NCBI GenBank assembly: GCA_026989435.1
Contig: JALSJI010000091.1
Coordinates: forward strand, 1 to 37,286
Reading direction: 5' to 3'
Length of the DNA: 37,286 nucleotides
From: Sulfurovum sp.
GTDB taxonomy: Bacteria; Campylobacterota; Campylobacteria; Campylobacterales; Sulfurovaceae
A program made the position numbers and the translations under genes. Positions 1 to 7,538 of this stretch are shown in pieces; position 1 is the first letter of the stretch; each line of letters opens with the position of its first letter. Below the pieces are notes generated by a model, which was given only the letters and a program-made list of their open reading frames with translations, did no database searches and was not told where the DNA came from.

Positions 1-309
1 GCCTTCAGGGAGATCATCACGGTTGAAGTAAATTTGTACAAGCCCATCTTCATCTTCTATCTTGGCAAAAGCTGCTTTACCCATGATACGTACAAACTTG
101 ATACGACCTGTGAGTCTATAGGATTTTGTTTTATCCTGTTTCATTTCACCGTCGTTTACCTCTACGTCATGGAGGTAGTTGCACTCTTTTAAAAATATTG
201 CAGAAGGTGTACCTTTTTTGACTTGGTTAGGGTAAGGGTTGATGCCTTTTTCTCTGAGTGTTTGGGTTTTTTTAATACGCTCTTGAATATATTGATTTTC
301 AAATATCAA
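1..309 (-). CDS. lysS: Lysyl-tRNA synthetase, N-terminal part (cut by window start)
   Basis: The first 103 codons of a class II lysyl-tRNA synthetase, which charges tRNA-Lys in the cytoplasm. The reverse-strand translation begins LIFENQYIQERIKKTQTLRE and continues through GINPYP, TGRIKFVRIMGKAAFAKIED and QIYFNRDDLPEG. This is the typical LysS N-terminal helix followed by the OB-fold anticodon-binding domain. I chose the TTG at 309 because AGGAGA lies about four bases upstream and no ATG fits; the frame stays open to base 1. It is the last visible gene of the gatC-pilT-cvpA-fur-lysS run, 37 bases after fur. From memory, fur followed by lysS is also the Campylobacter jejuni order. The catalytic domain is outside the window. 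Confidence 0.93.
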   Translation of the reverse strand, partial: MIFENQYIQERIKKTQTLREKGINPYPNQVKKGTPSAIFLKECNYLHDVEVNDGEMKQDKTKSYRLTGRIKFVRIMGKAAFAKIEDEDGLVQIYFNRDDLPEG

Positions 310-346
310 GGGTTCTCCTGTTGTTATAATGATAATTATAGTATGT

Positions 347-787
347 TTATGCTTGGCATTTTTCGCAAAGACCAACGATTTTCATCGTATGATCAGTCAT
401 ATGAAAGTTAAATTGTTTGGCAATTTGTTTTTGTCTCTCTTCAATAGTTTCATCAAAGAATTCTATAATCTTACCACAGGCTGTACAGATGAGATGGTCA
501 TGATGTTTTTTGAGTCCCAATTCATATTTTTTGCCTGCCGATCCAAAAGAGATCGAAGAGACAATATTTGACTCTTCTAAAAGTGAGAGTGTTCGATAGA
601 CCGTTGCAATACCTATTTTGATATTTGGGTGGTGTTGTTTAAGTTTCATATAGATATCTTCCGGTGTAAAGTGCGCATCGTTCTCATAAAGAAACTTGAG
701 AATCAATTCACGCTGTTTGGTAAATTTTAGTTGATTATTCCTAAGCAGTGTTTTAAACTGTTCTAAAAGTTTTTCGTAGCTGATCAT
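347..787 (-). CDS. fur: Ferric uptake regulator (Fur family)
   Basis: A 146-residue metal-dependent repressor of the Fur family. The N-terminal winged helix contains KFTKQRELILKFLYE and the recognition segment GIATVYRTLSLLEE. The C-terminal dimerisation/metal domain carries HHDHLICTACGK and ends LCEKCQA, so the two CxxC pairs that hold the structural zinc in many Fur proteins are present, as is the HxH metal ligand group. Length is normal. In Campylobacterota, Fur represses iron uptake with Fe(II) as corepressor. PerR is the closest alternative. I favour Fur because of the position directly before lysS, which matches the Campylobacter fur locus as I recall it. The gap to cvpA is 34 bases, consistent with cotranscription. 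Confidence 0.9.
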   Translation of the reverse strand: MISYEKLLEQFKTLLRNNQLKFTKQRELILKFLYENDAHFTPEDIYMKLKQHHPNIKIGIATVYRTLSLLEESNIVSSISFGSAGKKYELGLKKHHDHLICTACGKIIEFFDETIEERQKQIAKQFNFHMTDHTMKIVGLCEKCQA

Positions 788-821
788 ACTTATTTCTTTG
801 TTGTCTTTATAGGCTTTGATT

Positions 822-1460
822 CTATTCTACCTGCGTGATATTGTCTTCATCGGATAGTGATCTATGTGTACTGTCCGTTTGCGTATCATTGATATCCTCT
901 TTTACTACCGTACTTTGTATATCTTGTGAGGCAGAACCGTTTTTTAATGTTAAGGAGTTTGGGTCAAGGTTGATAATATAAGCACCTGCTTTTTTAAGAT
1001 AGGGATAGAGAATAGAATCTTCTACGTGTTTTTCGAGATTATCTTTTACCAAAGCGACATTTGAGAGGGCTGTTACAATAAGAGCAAAAATTAAAAAATA
1101 CTTTCCGCCACCTGCAACAAATCCGAAAATTCTGTTTAAAAAACCCAAGCCGCTGGCGCTAGTAAGTTTTGAAAGTATTGAGCCTATGATGTTGGCACCT
1201 ATCCAAATAAGAATTAAGATAGCCAAAAAACCAATTAGCTTAAGAAGGGCCTGGTTTTCAAGGTGTAGAAAGTTTGTATCGATAAAAACTGCAGCTTTGT
1301 CAGAGAGACGAGAGGCAAAATAGACCCCTCCGATAAGTCCAAGGAGTCCAAATACCTCTTTGATAAAACCGTGCATAAAACCTTTTATGCCCAGTAGTAG
1401 AATAATTGCTGCAATTACGACATCAAAATAGTTGAAATCTGTTATTGTAAAATGTTCCAT
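822..1460 (-). CDS. cvpA: CvpA family inner-membrane protein
   Basis: A 212-residue protein of the CvpA (colicin V production) family. Four hydrophobic segments are visible at about residues 12-32, 37-52, 68-92 and 108-132, including the family-typical glycine-rich start IKGFMHGFIKEVFGLLGLIG. After residue 165 the protein becomes polar and Ser/Thr/Asp-rich, a probably disordered cytoplasmic tail. The molecular role of CvpA in bacteria without colicin V is poorly defined; it has been linked to envelope integrity. The gene lies between pilT and fur on the same strand. A GGGAG sits ten bases upstream of the ATG, a slightly long spacing. Confidence 0.85.
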   Translation of the reverse strand: MEHFTITDFNYFDVVIAAIILLLGIKGFMHGFIKEVFGLLGLIGGVYFASRLSDKAAVFIDTNFLHLENQALLKLIGFLAILILIWIGANIIGSILSKLTSASGLGFLNRIFGFVAGGGKYFLIFALIVTALSNVALVKDNLEKHVEDSILYPYLKKAGAYIINLDPNSLTLKNGSASQDIQSTVVKEDINDTQTDSTHRSLSDEDNITQVE

Positions 1461-1539
1461 TAAAGTATCATCTCCCTACTATAATTTCATTCTAAGGTTA
1501 GATTATACCTATAAATGGCTTTTATTTCCAACTTTTGTT

Positions 1540-2610
1540 TTAGCGCAGTGTCAGCGTGGCTTTTTCTACCTCATCACGTTTATTTGCATATTGCAGTGCC
1601 GTCTCTTTAGAGATTTTTCCATCTTTTAAAAATTTCACAAGTGCCTGTGTTTGGGTCTGCATACCGCTGTCCCCTTGCCCTAGCTGCATTTGTGAGTATA
1701 TTTGGTGTACTTTGTCTTCGCGAATAAGGTTTGATATGGCATGGTTGGTTACCAATATTTCTGAAGCCGCTACACGTCCGCCGCCTAGTTTAGGCAAGAG
1801 TGCCTGTGCAATCACGGCTACCAACGAAGAGGAGATCATTGCTCTAATTTGCGGTTGTTCATCACCGGAGAATACATCAATAATACGGTTAATCGTTCCT
1901 GGAGCAGAGGAGGTGTGGAGGGTACCGAAGACAAGGTGTCCTGTCTCAGCAGCCGTTAGTGCTGCTTCAATCGTCTCTTTATCCCTCATTTCCCCAATGA
2001 GAATAATATCGGGATCTTGACGCATAGCATATTTGAGTGCCGTAGCAAATGATTTGGTATCCTCTCCTACACCTCTGTGAGAGAAGACGCATTTTTTATG
2101 CTGGTGAATAAACTCTACGGGATCTTCTACGGTTACAATATGTTTTTGTTCTGTCATATTGATTTCGTTGAGCATCGCTGCAAGTGTGGTAGATTTACCT
2201 GAACCTGTTGGTCCTGTAACCAGGATAAGACCTTTTTCTCTTTTAATTAATCTTTTATAGACTTCCGGTGCGCCCAGATCGTCCAGTGAGGGGACGTCAA
2301 TAGGGATAATTCTGAATGCAGCTGCCATATTGCCAAGCGTGCGATAGTAGTTTGCCCTAAACCGTCCGATATTAGGAAGCAAAAGTGCAAAATCGAGTTC
2401 ATCATACTCTTCAAAATACTGTTTTTGTTTTTCTGTAATAAGAGAGTAGCACATCTCTTCGATATCATCGCCTTCAAGTTTGGGAAGGTTTACGGCTTTT
2501 AGTATACCGTCTAGACGAATTTGCGGTTCTGAACCTGTTACAAGGTGTAAATCAGAAGCTTTGTGTGCGACCACGGATTGAAGAAGTTTTTTTATGTCAA
2601 ATGCAGCCAT
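1540..2610 (-). CDS. pilT: PilT-type twitching motility ATPase
   Basis: A 356-residue hexameric secretion ATPase of the PilT/PilU group, which powers type IV pilus retraction. The N-terminal PAS-like domain starts with SDLHLVTGSEPQIRLDG, the normal PilT signature. Then come the Walker A GPTGSGKSTT (about 137-146), the Asp box VTVEDPVEF, the Walker B DIILIGEMRD and the His box HLVFGTLHTSSA. The AIRNLIRE box, characteristic of retraction ATPases, appears here as AISNLIRE. Length is slightly above the family norm (about 345). No other pilus gene is nearby, so it is an orphan in a housekeeping operon. The start has AAAGGA six bases upstream. Confidence 0.93.
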   Translation of the reverse strand: MAAFDIKKLLQSVVAHKASDLHLVTGSEPQIRLDGILKAVNLPKLEGDDIEEMCYSLITEKQKQYFEEYDELDFALLLPNIGRFRANYYRTLGNMAAAFRIIPIDVPSLDDLGAPEVYKRLIKREKGLILVTGPTGSGKSTTLAAMLNEINMTEQKHIVTVEDPVEFIHQHKKCVFSHRGVGEDTKSFATALKYAMRQDPDIILIGEMRDKETIEAALTAAETGHLVFGTLHTSSAPGTINRIIDVFSGDEQPQIRAMISSSLVAVIAQALLPKLGGGRVAASEILVTNHAISNLIREDKVHQIYSQMQLGQGDSGMQTQTQALVKFLKDGKISKETALQYANKRDEVEKATLTLR

Positions 2611-2653
2611 TGTTTTCCTTTGTCATAATATTTTAAAATATTATAGCAGATTT

Positions 2654-2944
2654 TTATTCAATAATAGCAGGAACGATAAAAAAATCATCTTTTGCTTGCG
2701 GTGCATGAGAGAGAATTTCTTGTGTAACGGTCTGTTTTTGTGTAGGAATATCTTCTCTAAGCGGTGTTCCGCCTTCCAATGTAGAAAAGCGAGCATCTAG
2801 CATATCGGTATTGAGTTCATTAAGATTTTCAATATAGTCCAATATGCTTGAAAGCTGTTGTCTTATCTCATCACGTTTGTCGTTGTCTATAGATAGATGT
2901 GAGAGTTTTTCTAACTTTTCCAAAACAGCATCATCAATGTACAT
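2654..2944 (-). CDS. gatC: Asp/Glu-tRNA amidotransferase subunit C
   Basis: A 96-residue GatC, the small subunit that holds GatA and GatB together in the amidotransferase making Gln-tRNA(Gln), and Asn-tRNA(Asn) where needed, by transamidation. The sequence starts MYIDDAVLEKLEKLSHLSID and has the conserved LSSILDYIENLNELNTDML segment followed by the PLREDIP motif typical of the GatC C-terminal half. Length is normal. AAGGAAGG lies immediately upstream of the ATG. It is the first gene of the leftward operon; gatA and gatB are not in the window, as is common in this phylum. Confidence 0.93.
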   Translation of the reverse strand: MYIDDAVLEKLEKLSHLSIDNDKRDEIRQQLSSILDYIENLNELNTDMLDARFSTLEGGTPLREDIPTQKQTVTQEILSHAPQAKDDFFIVPAIIE

Positions 2945-3060
2945 GACCTTCCTTCATCGCAGCTTTACTGTAAGTTTTAAATGATTATATAGTAATTTTA
3001 TTGTATATTAACTTTACTTGGTTATAAAAAAAAGATAAAGTATCAAAAGGAGAAGTAGCT

Positions 3061-3411
3061 ATGACAACAATAGATATGCAGTCAGAAGAGTTTAAAGAGG
3101 AGTTGGAAAAAACGAGAAAGTTTACCGATAAAGTATGTGAAAGCAAAGGTTGGGTCTACAATAAGAATGAAGATATCAACGAGGGTATTATTTTAGGTCT
3201 TACACGGCATAAACTTCTTTACGGAAAACGTTTTTGTCCTTGTTTTATGGTAGAGCCTGATCCTCAAAAAGAGGGGAAGTTTAAAAGTGTAGATGATAGA
3301 ATCTGTCCTTGTAAGCCTGCAATAGAAAAAGAGATACCCGAAGACGGTGTGTGCCACTGCCAAATATTTTGCACGCCAGAATATAGAGCGAAACAAGATC
3401 AAGAGGGATAA
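3061..3411 (+). CDS. Ferredoxin-thioredoxin reductase catalytic-subunit-like protein
   Basis: A 116-residue protein of the ferredoxin:thioredoxin reductase beta (catalytic) family. The diagnostic cysteine pattern is complete: CPC at about 59-61, CPC near 82-84 and CHC near 98-100, with one further Cys near residue 27. In plant FTR these cysteines hold a 4Fe-4S cluster next to a redox disulfide, and the enzyme passes ferredoxin electrons to thioredoxin. The spacers here are longer than the plant form (20 and 13 residues against 16 and 8, from memory). No variable alpha subunit is adjacent. AGGAG precedes the ATG by eight bases. Downstream are a rhodanese and two thioredoxin-fold proteins, suggesting a thiol-redox role, but the electron acceptor is inferred. 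Confidence 0.85.
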   Translation: MTTIDMQSEEFKEELEKTRKFTDKVCESKGWVYNKNEDINEGIILGLTRHKLLYGKRFCPCFMVEPDPQKEGKFKSVDDRICPCKPAIEKEIPEDGVCHCQIFCTPEYRAKQDQEG

Positions 3412-3485
3412 AACTATAGATTTATACAGCAAATTATAATAATGATTTACTATAATTATAAAAATTATATAAGAAAGGTATTTAC

Positions 3486-3830
3486 TTGCAATCATTATTA
3501 CAACAGGAGAATGTAGGCTCAGAAGAGCTTGAAATGCTTTTTGAAGCACGTGGAAAAGGAGAAGTGGATTTTTTATTGGTTGATGTGCGTGAAGAGTACG
3601 AATACAATGACGGACATATTAAAGGAGTGGATCTGTTAAAACCTACGACACAGTTTCAGCAATGGGCACATGATTTTCTTACGGAGACTAAAGAGAAGAA
3701 GGTGATCTTTACCTGTCGTACAGGTAGCCGTAGTGCACAGGTACAGCAGATATTTAGGCAGCACGGGCATAACGGAGCTATAAATCACTATGGGGGTATA
3801 GTTACCTATAGCGGCATAATAGAAAGATAG
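3486..3830 (+). CDS. Rhodanese-like sulfurtransferase domain protein
   Basis: A 114-residue single-domain rhodanese. The fold markers are VDFLLVDVREEYEYNDGHIKGV and the active-site loop CRTGSRS, whose Cys would carry the persulfide. No signal peptide is seen, so it should act in the cytoplasm, as a sulfurtransferase or persulfide carrier. The TTG start at 3486 is chosen because AAAGG lies about seven bases upstream and it gives a complete domain; the next Met (residue 17) would leave a shorter leader. The stop is directly followed by the ATG of the esterase gene, so the two are surely cotranscribed. Two TATAAT-like boxes lie in the AT-rich gap upstream. Confidence 0.85.
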   Translation: MQSLLQQENVGSEELEMLFEARGKGEVDFLLVDVREEYEYNDGHIKGVDLLKPTTQFQQWAHDFLTETKEKKVIFTCRTGSRSAQVQQIFRQHGHNGAINHYGGIVTYSGIIER

Positions 3831-4388
3831 ATGTTAAAAATACTTTTTCTTCATGGTTTTTCTTCTTGTGGCATGGGCAATAAATCTAAAATGTTAAAGG
3901 CATACTTTGGAGAAGATGGAGTCATTGCAGACAATTTGCCCTATGCTCCTTTTGAAGCTATCGAAGCTATCGAAAAAATACTTTTATCTAAAAAAATCGA
4001 TCTTTTGGTAGGATCATCTTTGGGTGGATTTTATGCTACCTATTTAGCAGAGAAGTATAGATTAAAGGCCGTACTTCTTAATCCTTCCACAGAGCCATGG
4101 AAGACACTTAAACCTTATGTCGGAAAACAAAAACGTTTTTGCGACAATGATACGTTTAAGTTTAAAAAATCTTATCTTAAAGAGTTAAAAAAATTAAGTA
4201 TTGAACCGGTGAAGGGAAGATATTTGGTTCTTCTGCAGAGTGAAGATGAACTTTTAGACTATACTAAAGCACAATCTCTTTATAGTATGCATTATGTTGT
4301 TGTTGAGCACGGCGGTAATCATCGCTTTGAAAATATTGATGCATATATGTCTATGATACGAAAATTTAGAGCAGTGGGAACATTATGA
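3831..4388 (+). CDS. YqiA/UPF0227-type alpha/beta hydrolase (esterase)
   Basis: A 185-residue small alpha/beta-hydrolase resembling Escherichia coli YqiA/YcfP. The oxyanion region is LFLHGFSSCGMGNKS, the nucleophile elbow is GSSLGGFYATYLAE (Ser in GxSxG), and the C-terminal catalytic His is in VEHGGNHRFENID; an Asp in LQSEDELLDY could complete the triad. YqiA-like enzymes hydrolyse short acyl esters in vitro and their cellular substrates are unknown. The gene begins at the base after the rhodanese stop and overlaps dapE by four bases (ATGA), so it is translationally coupled on both sides. Confidence 0.82.
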   Translation: MLKILFLHGFSSCGMGNKSKMLKAYFGEDGVIADNLPYAPFEAIEAIEKILLSKKIDLLVGSSLGGFYATYLAEKYRLKAVLLNPSTEPWKTLKPYVGKQKRFCDNDTFKFKKSYLKELKKLSIEPVKGRYLVLLQSEDELLDYTKAQSLYSMHYVVVEHGGNHRFENIDAYMSMIRKFRAVGTL

Positions 4389-5497
4389 ATGTTGTAGACC
4401 TTTTATTAAAACTTTTGTCTTGTAAATCCCTCACCCCAGATGATGACGGTTCCTTGCAATTCATAGAAGAATACCTTGATGGGTATGAAGCACTTTATGT
4501 GAACAAAGAAGGGATTAAAAACCTTTTTTTATACAAGACTTTTGGTAATAAAAAGTTTGGAGAGGGTACACACCTTTGTTTTGCGGGACATGTAGATGTG
4601 GTACCGCCAGGAGATCATTGGGATACGAACCCTTTTGTACCCGTCATTAAAGAAGGAAACATCTATGCACGTGGTGCACAGGATATGAAATCCGGAGTTG
4701 CAGCTTTTGTACAGGCCTGTAAAGAGGTAGAAAATTTTAACGGTACACTCTCTTTATTGCTTACTTCGGATGAGGAGGGTGAGGGGAAATACGGTACTTC
4801 GGTAATGCTTGAGTATTTAAAAGAAAAAGTCATGTTGCCGGATTACTGTATCGTGGCCGAACCAACGTGTGAGATGGTTTTTGGTGATGCTATTAAAATA
4901 GGCAGAAGAGGATCTATTAATGGTTATTTGACCATACAGGGTAAGCAAGGGCATGCTGCTTACCCAGAAAAAGCCGTAAATCCTCTCCATCAGATAGCTC
5001 CTGTTTTAGATAAAATTGCAGGTGTAGACTTGGATGAGGGTGATGATGATTTTTCTCCAAGTAAAATGGTTATTACGGATATTCGTGGCGGGATGGAAGT
5101 GACTAACGTTACCCCGGGGTCACTGAAGATCATGTTTAATGTACGCAACTCCACTAAAACTACACAAGAAGATATTAGAATGCATATTGAAAAGTATTTT
5201 GATGGATTAGACTATAGTCTAACATTGACACAAGGTTCATACCCTTTTGTGACAACAAGAGATTCAAAAGTGGTAAAGATACTTACACAAAGCATAGAAG
5301 AGATTACCGGTATCAAAACGAAACTTTCTACTGCCGGAGGTACGAGCGATGCACGTTTCATGGGTGCATACGGCATAGATGTCGTGGAGTTTGGCGTGAT
5401 CAATGATACTATTCATGCTCCCAATGAGCATACCTCCGTTCAAGAAGTAGAAAAGCTCTATAAGGTCTTTACAAGATGCATTCAAAATTTTAGTTAA
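4385..5497 (+). CDS. dapE: Succinyl-diaminopimelate desuccinylase
   Basis: A 370-residue M20-family dizinc amidase that hydrolyses N-succinyl-LL-diaminopimelate to LL-diaminopimelate and succinate in the lysine/peptidoglycan pathway. Visible metal-site motifs are CFAGHVDVVPPGDHW (His and Asp region), YARGAQDMKSG (bridging Asp), SDEEGEG (catalytic Glu pair), EPT and the C-terminal His in NDTIHAPNEH. The dimerisation insert follows GRRGSINGYLTIQGKQGHAAYP. Length fits DapE (about 375). The start overlaps the esterase stop. Assignment to DapE rather than ArgE or another M20 member rests on RGAQDMKSG and the GGTSDARFM segment. Confidence 0.93.
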   Translation: MNVVDLLLKLLSCKSLTPDDDGSLQFIEEYLDGYEALYVNKEGIKNLFLYKTFGNKKFGEGTHLCFAGHVDVVPPGDHWDTNPFVPVIKEGNIYARGAQDMKSGVAAFVQACKEVENFNGTLSLLLTSDEEGEGKYGTSVMLEYLKEKVMLPDYCIVAEPTCEMVFGDAIKIGRRGSINGYLTIQGKQGHAAYPEKAVNPLHQIAPVLDKIAGVDLDEGDDDFSPSKMVITDIRGGMEVTNVTPGSLKIMFNVRNSTKTTQEDIRMHIEKYFDGLDYSLTLTQGSYPFVTTRDSKVVKILTQSIEEITGIKTKLSTAGGTSDARFMGAYGIDVVEFGVINDTIHAPNEHTSVQEVEKLYKVFTRCIQNFS

Positions 5498-5505
5498 AGG
5501 TATTT

Positions 5506-5901
5506 ATGATGTTAAAGGGAATTTCCATTTTGATAATATGTACAGGGGTACTTTTTGGGCTTGATTGGGTTAAAGATATAGATACGGCATTTCATTTAGC
5601 AAAAAAAGAGAATAAAAGTATCATGGTCTTTGTAGAGAGTGAGCATTGTAGATGGTGCAAAAAAATGAAAGGTCGTACGCTCTCAGATGAAAATGTGCAA
5701 AAGAGGCTTGAGCATTTTATTCTTGTTAAGGTAATGCGAGAGGATAAAAATGCTATGCAGTACCTCCCTGAGGTAAGAGGCGTACCTACTATCTTTTTTA
5801 TGGACAAAGAGAAGAGAATATTAGAAGATATCTTAGGTTATTTTGATGTTTTGGATTTTACCTCTTATATCGATGATGTTGAGAGAAAGATGGCGAAATA
5901 G
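5506..5901 (+). CDS. Secreted thioredoxin-fold protein, first of a tandem pair
   Basis: A 131-residue protein with a hydrophobic N-terminus (about residues 4-18, ISILIICTGVLFG) that could be a signal peptide or anchor. A thioredoxin_7-like domain follows: the CxxC site is EHCRWCKKMKGRTLSD and the cis-Pro loop is RGVPTIFFMD. It should act in the periplasm as a thiol-disulfide reductase or thiol chaperone; the partner is unknown. A Cys at residue 12 lies in the hydrophobic stretch but does not form a convincing lipobox. The gene follows dapE by eight bases and is followed after one base by a paralogue with the same CRWCKKMK site. Two adjacent ATGs (5506, 5509) are both possible starts. Confidence 0.82.
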   Translation: MMLKGISILIICTGVLFGLDWVKDIDTAFHLAKKENKSIMVFVESEHCRWCKKMKGRTLSDENVQKRLEHFILVKVMREDKNAMQYLPEVRGVPTIFFMDKEKRILEDILGYFDVLDFTSYIDDVERKMAK

Positions 5902-5902
5902 T

Positions 5903-6343
5903 ATGTATCTACGCAGTATATTGTTCGTTTCGTTTTTTTGTTCTTTTGTGATTGCAGAGGGGAGTAGAGAGCTTGAAACCAAGGGTGATGCAGTAACAAA
6001 TATTGCGGGTTTGTCATGGTATTTAAACATGGAAACAGCACTACAAAGAGCAAAGAAAGAGAAAAAAGATATGCTTATTATGATAGGTGAAGAGAGTTGC
6101 AGATGGTGCAAAAAGATGAAAAACAGAACCCTTACAGACAGACGTATACAGGAGAAATTAAAATCCTATATTTTGGTTTCTCTCAAACGTTCGGACAAAG
6201 AGTCGATAAGGTATTTTCCGAATTTTGACGGTAATATACCTTCCTTTTTTTTTATGCGGGAGAATGAAGAGGTGCTTGATTCTATCGTAGGATATTTCAA
6301 GGCAGATGATTTTTTAGGCTATTTAAACGAAGTAGATGAGTAA
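5903..6343 (+). CDS. Secreted thioredoxin-fold protein, second of a tandem pair
   Basis: A 146-residue paralogue of the preceding protein. The ATG at 5903 gives a clean signal peptide, RSILFVSFFCSFVIAEG, probably cleaved after VIA; the longer open frame starting at 5843 would overlap the upstream gene by 59 bases and bury this signal. The thioredoxin-like domain has EESCRWCKKMKNRTLTD (CxxC) and the cis-Pro in GNIPSFFFM. The two proteins share the pattern AL/AF-x2-AKKE...C-RWCKKMK-x-RTL, pointing to a local duplication. Family role: periplasmic thiol-disulfide exchange; the substrate is unknown. Six bases after its stop comes the histidine kinase. Confidence 0.82.
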   Translation: MYLRSILFVSFFCSFVIAEGSRELETKGDAVTNIAGLSWYLNMETALQRAKKEKKDMLIMIGEESCRWCKKMKNRTLTDRRIQEKLKSYILVSLKRSDKESIRYFPNFDGNIPSFFFMRENEEVLDSIVGYFKADDFLGYLNEVDE

Positions 6344-6348
6344 CAACG

Positions 6349-7374
6349 GTGATATTCTTCAAGCGTTATCGTTTTAAAGAGTATATTATAGTCAATGCCA
6401 TTGTTATAGCATTTGTTTTTATTGGTGTATTTTCTCTCTTGTCTCTTTACTTTATTCCGTATAAAAATGAGGCGATGACTGCAATTATCTTATTTACCCT
6501 GGGGGTTTTGGTTTTTCTATTTTTCCTCTATTTGGGAGCGGCAAAGATACAAAAAGAGCTTTTGTTGATTAACCAATATCTTAAAAATCTTGAAAACATT
6601 GATACCGTTGATACAAAAAGAGCTTTTTATATATCGGAGTTTGAAGAGATTCATCAAGATCTTATTAAGGTACATAAGGGTGCAAAAAAACGTGAAGATA
6701 TCAAGCAGCGATATAATGCAAAACTTAAACTGAAAAATCGACAACGTGCGGATATGATTTCTGCGATTGTACATGAGTTTAGAAATCCTATTGCTTCTAT
6801 TATGGGGTATGCACAGACACTGAAGGATGATCCTGATATTCCTAAAGCATTGCAAGAGAAATTTTTAATGAAAATTTATCATAACGGTAATAAAATTGAA
6901 ACATTATTGGCACGTCTTAGCTTATGGAATAAATTTGAGAATAAAGAGGCAAAAGTATATAAGAGCAGATTTGATATTTATCAAATCGCCAATGAAGTGA
7001 AGCAGAGTCTAGAGGATGTGTATAAAGAGAGGAAGATTCATCTTAAGGGGAAAGAGCGAGAGGTGGAAGCAGACAGAACGCTTATAGAGGTGGTTCTTAA
7101 AAATTTGATTGAAAACGCCTTGAAGTATTCAAAAGACGATGTCGTTATCGATATTCAGGATAGAATGATTTCGGTGATTGATAGAGGAATAGGTATTAAA
7201 GAGAAAGAAATAGAGAAGGTAACAAAAAAGTTTTACCGTTCCGATGCACAGTCATGGGATAACTCTATGGGATTGGGGTTGGCAATTGTAAAGACAATTC
7301 TTGCACTTCATCAGACAAAACTCATCATTGAAAGCAAAGAGGGAAAAGGTTCGATTTTTTCTTTTATGATTTAA
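6349..7374 (+). CDS. Membrane histidine kinase without adjacent response regulator
   Basis: A 341-residue sensor kinase. Two membrane helices (about 12-35 and 43-64) are joined by only a short periplasmic turn, so there is no obvious extracytoplasmic sensor domain. The HisKA box is SAIVHEFRNPIASIMGY with phospho-acceptor His142. The ATPase domain has KNLIENALKYSKDD (N box, Asn256), VIDRGIGIKEKE (G1) and NSMGLGLAIVK (G2), so it should be active. It starts with GTG at 6349, five bases after the thioredoxin-like gene, with only a weak ribosome site. No response regulator adjoins it. Coupling to the two periplasmic thiol proteins suggests it might sense membrane or thiol redox state, but that is inference. 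Confidence 0.88.
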   Translation: MIFFKRYRFKEYIIVNAIVIAFVFIGVFSLLSLYFIPYKNEAMTAIILFTLGVLVFLFFLYLGAAKIQKELLLINQYLKNLENIDTVDTKRAFYISEFEEIHQDLIKVHKGAKKREDIKQRYNAKLKLKNRQRADMISAIVHEFRNPIASIMGYAQTLKDDPDIPKALQEKFLMKIYHNGNKIETLLARLSLWNKFENKEAKVYKSRFDIYQIANEVKQSLEDVYKERKIHLKGKEREVEADRTLIEVVLKNLIENALKYSKDDVVIDIQDRMISVIDRGIGIKEKEIEKVTKKFYRSDAQSWDNSMGLGLAIVKTILALHQTKLIIESKEGKGSIFSFMI

Positions 7375-7493
7375 ATTTATAGTAAAGATGAAAAAAACTG
7401 GATAATAGATATTCGGTTTTGCATTATTCTATGTATTTTTCATTATTTTACAAATGTTTTTTTAAAATTGTTTAGAGTTAATTTGCTTTTCTA

Positions 7494-7499
7494 TATAAT
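7494..7499 (+). promoter_or_regulatory. Probable -10 box of the molybdoenzyme operon
   Basis: TATAAT 40 bases before the first gene of the operon, downstream of the T-rich 164-base gap that follows the kinase gene. Campylobacterota sigma-70 promoters often have a good -10 preceded by T-rich sequence and a poor -35, which is what is seen here. The ribosome site AAGGAGG precedes the ATG at 7539. Confidence 0.5.
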
Positions 7500-7538
7500 A
7501 TGTAAAATTGATGATTTTAAGAAAATGAAGGAGGATGC

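Noticed and set aside
1556-2020. Long open frame on the plus strand (154 codons)
   Set aside because: It lies entirely antisense to pilT, whose motifs are unmistakable, and its product is a low-complexity Ser/Cys-rich sequence with no ribosome site.
5843-5902. Upstream extension of the second thioredoxin-like gene
   Set aside because: It would overlap the first gene and bury the clear signal peptide that begins at 5903.
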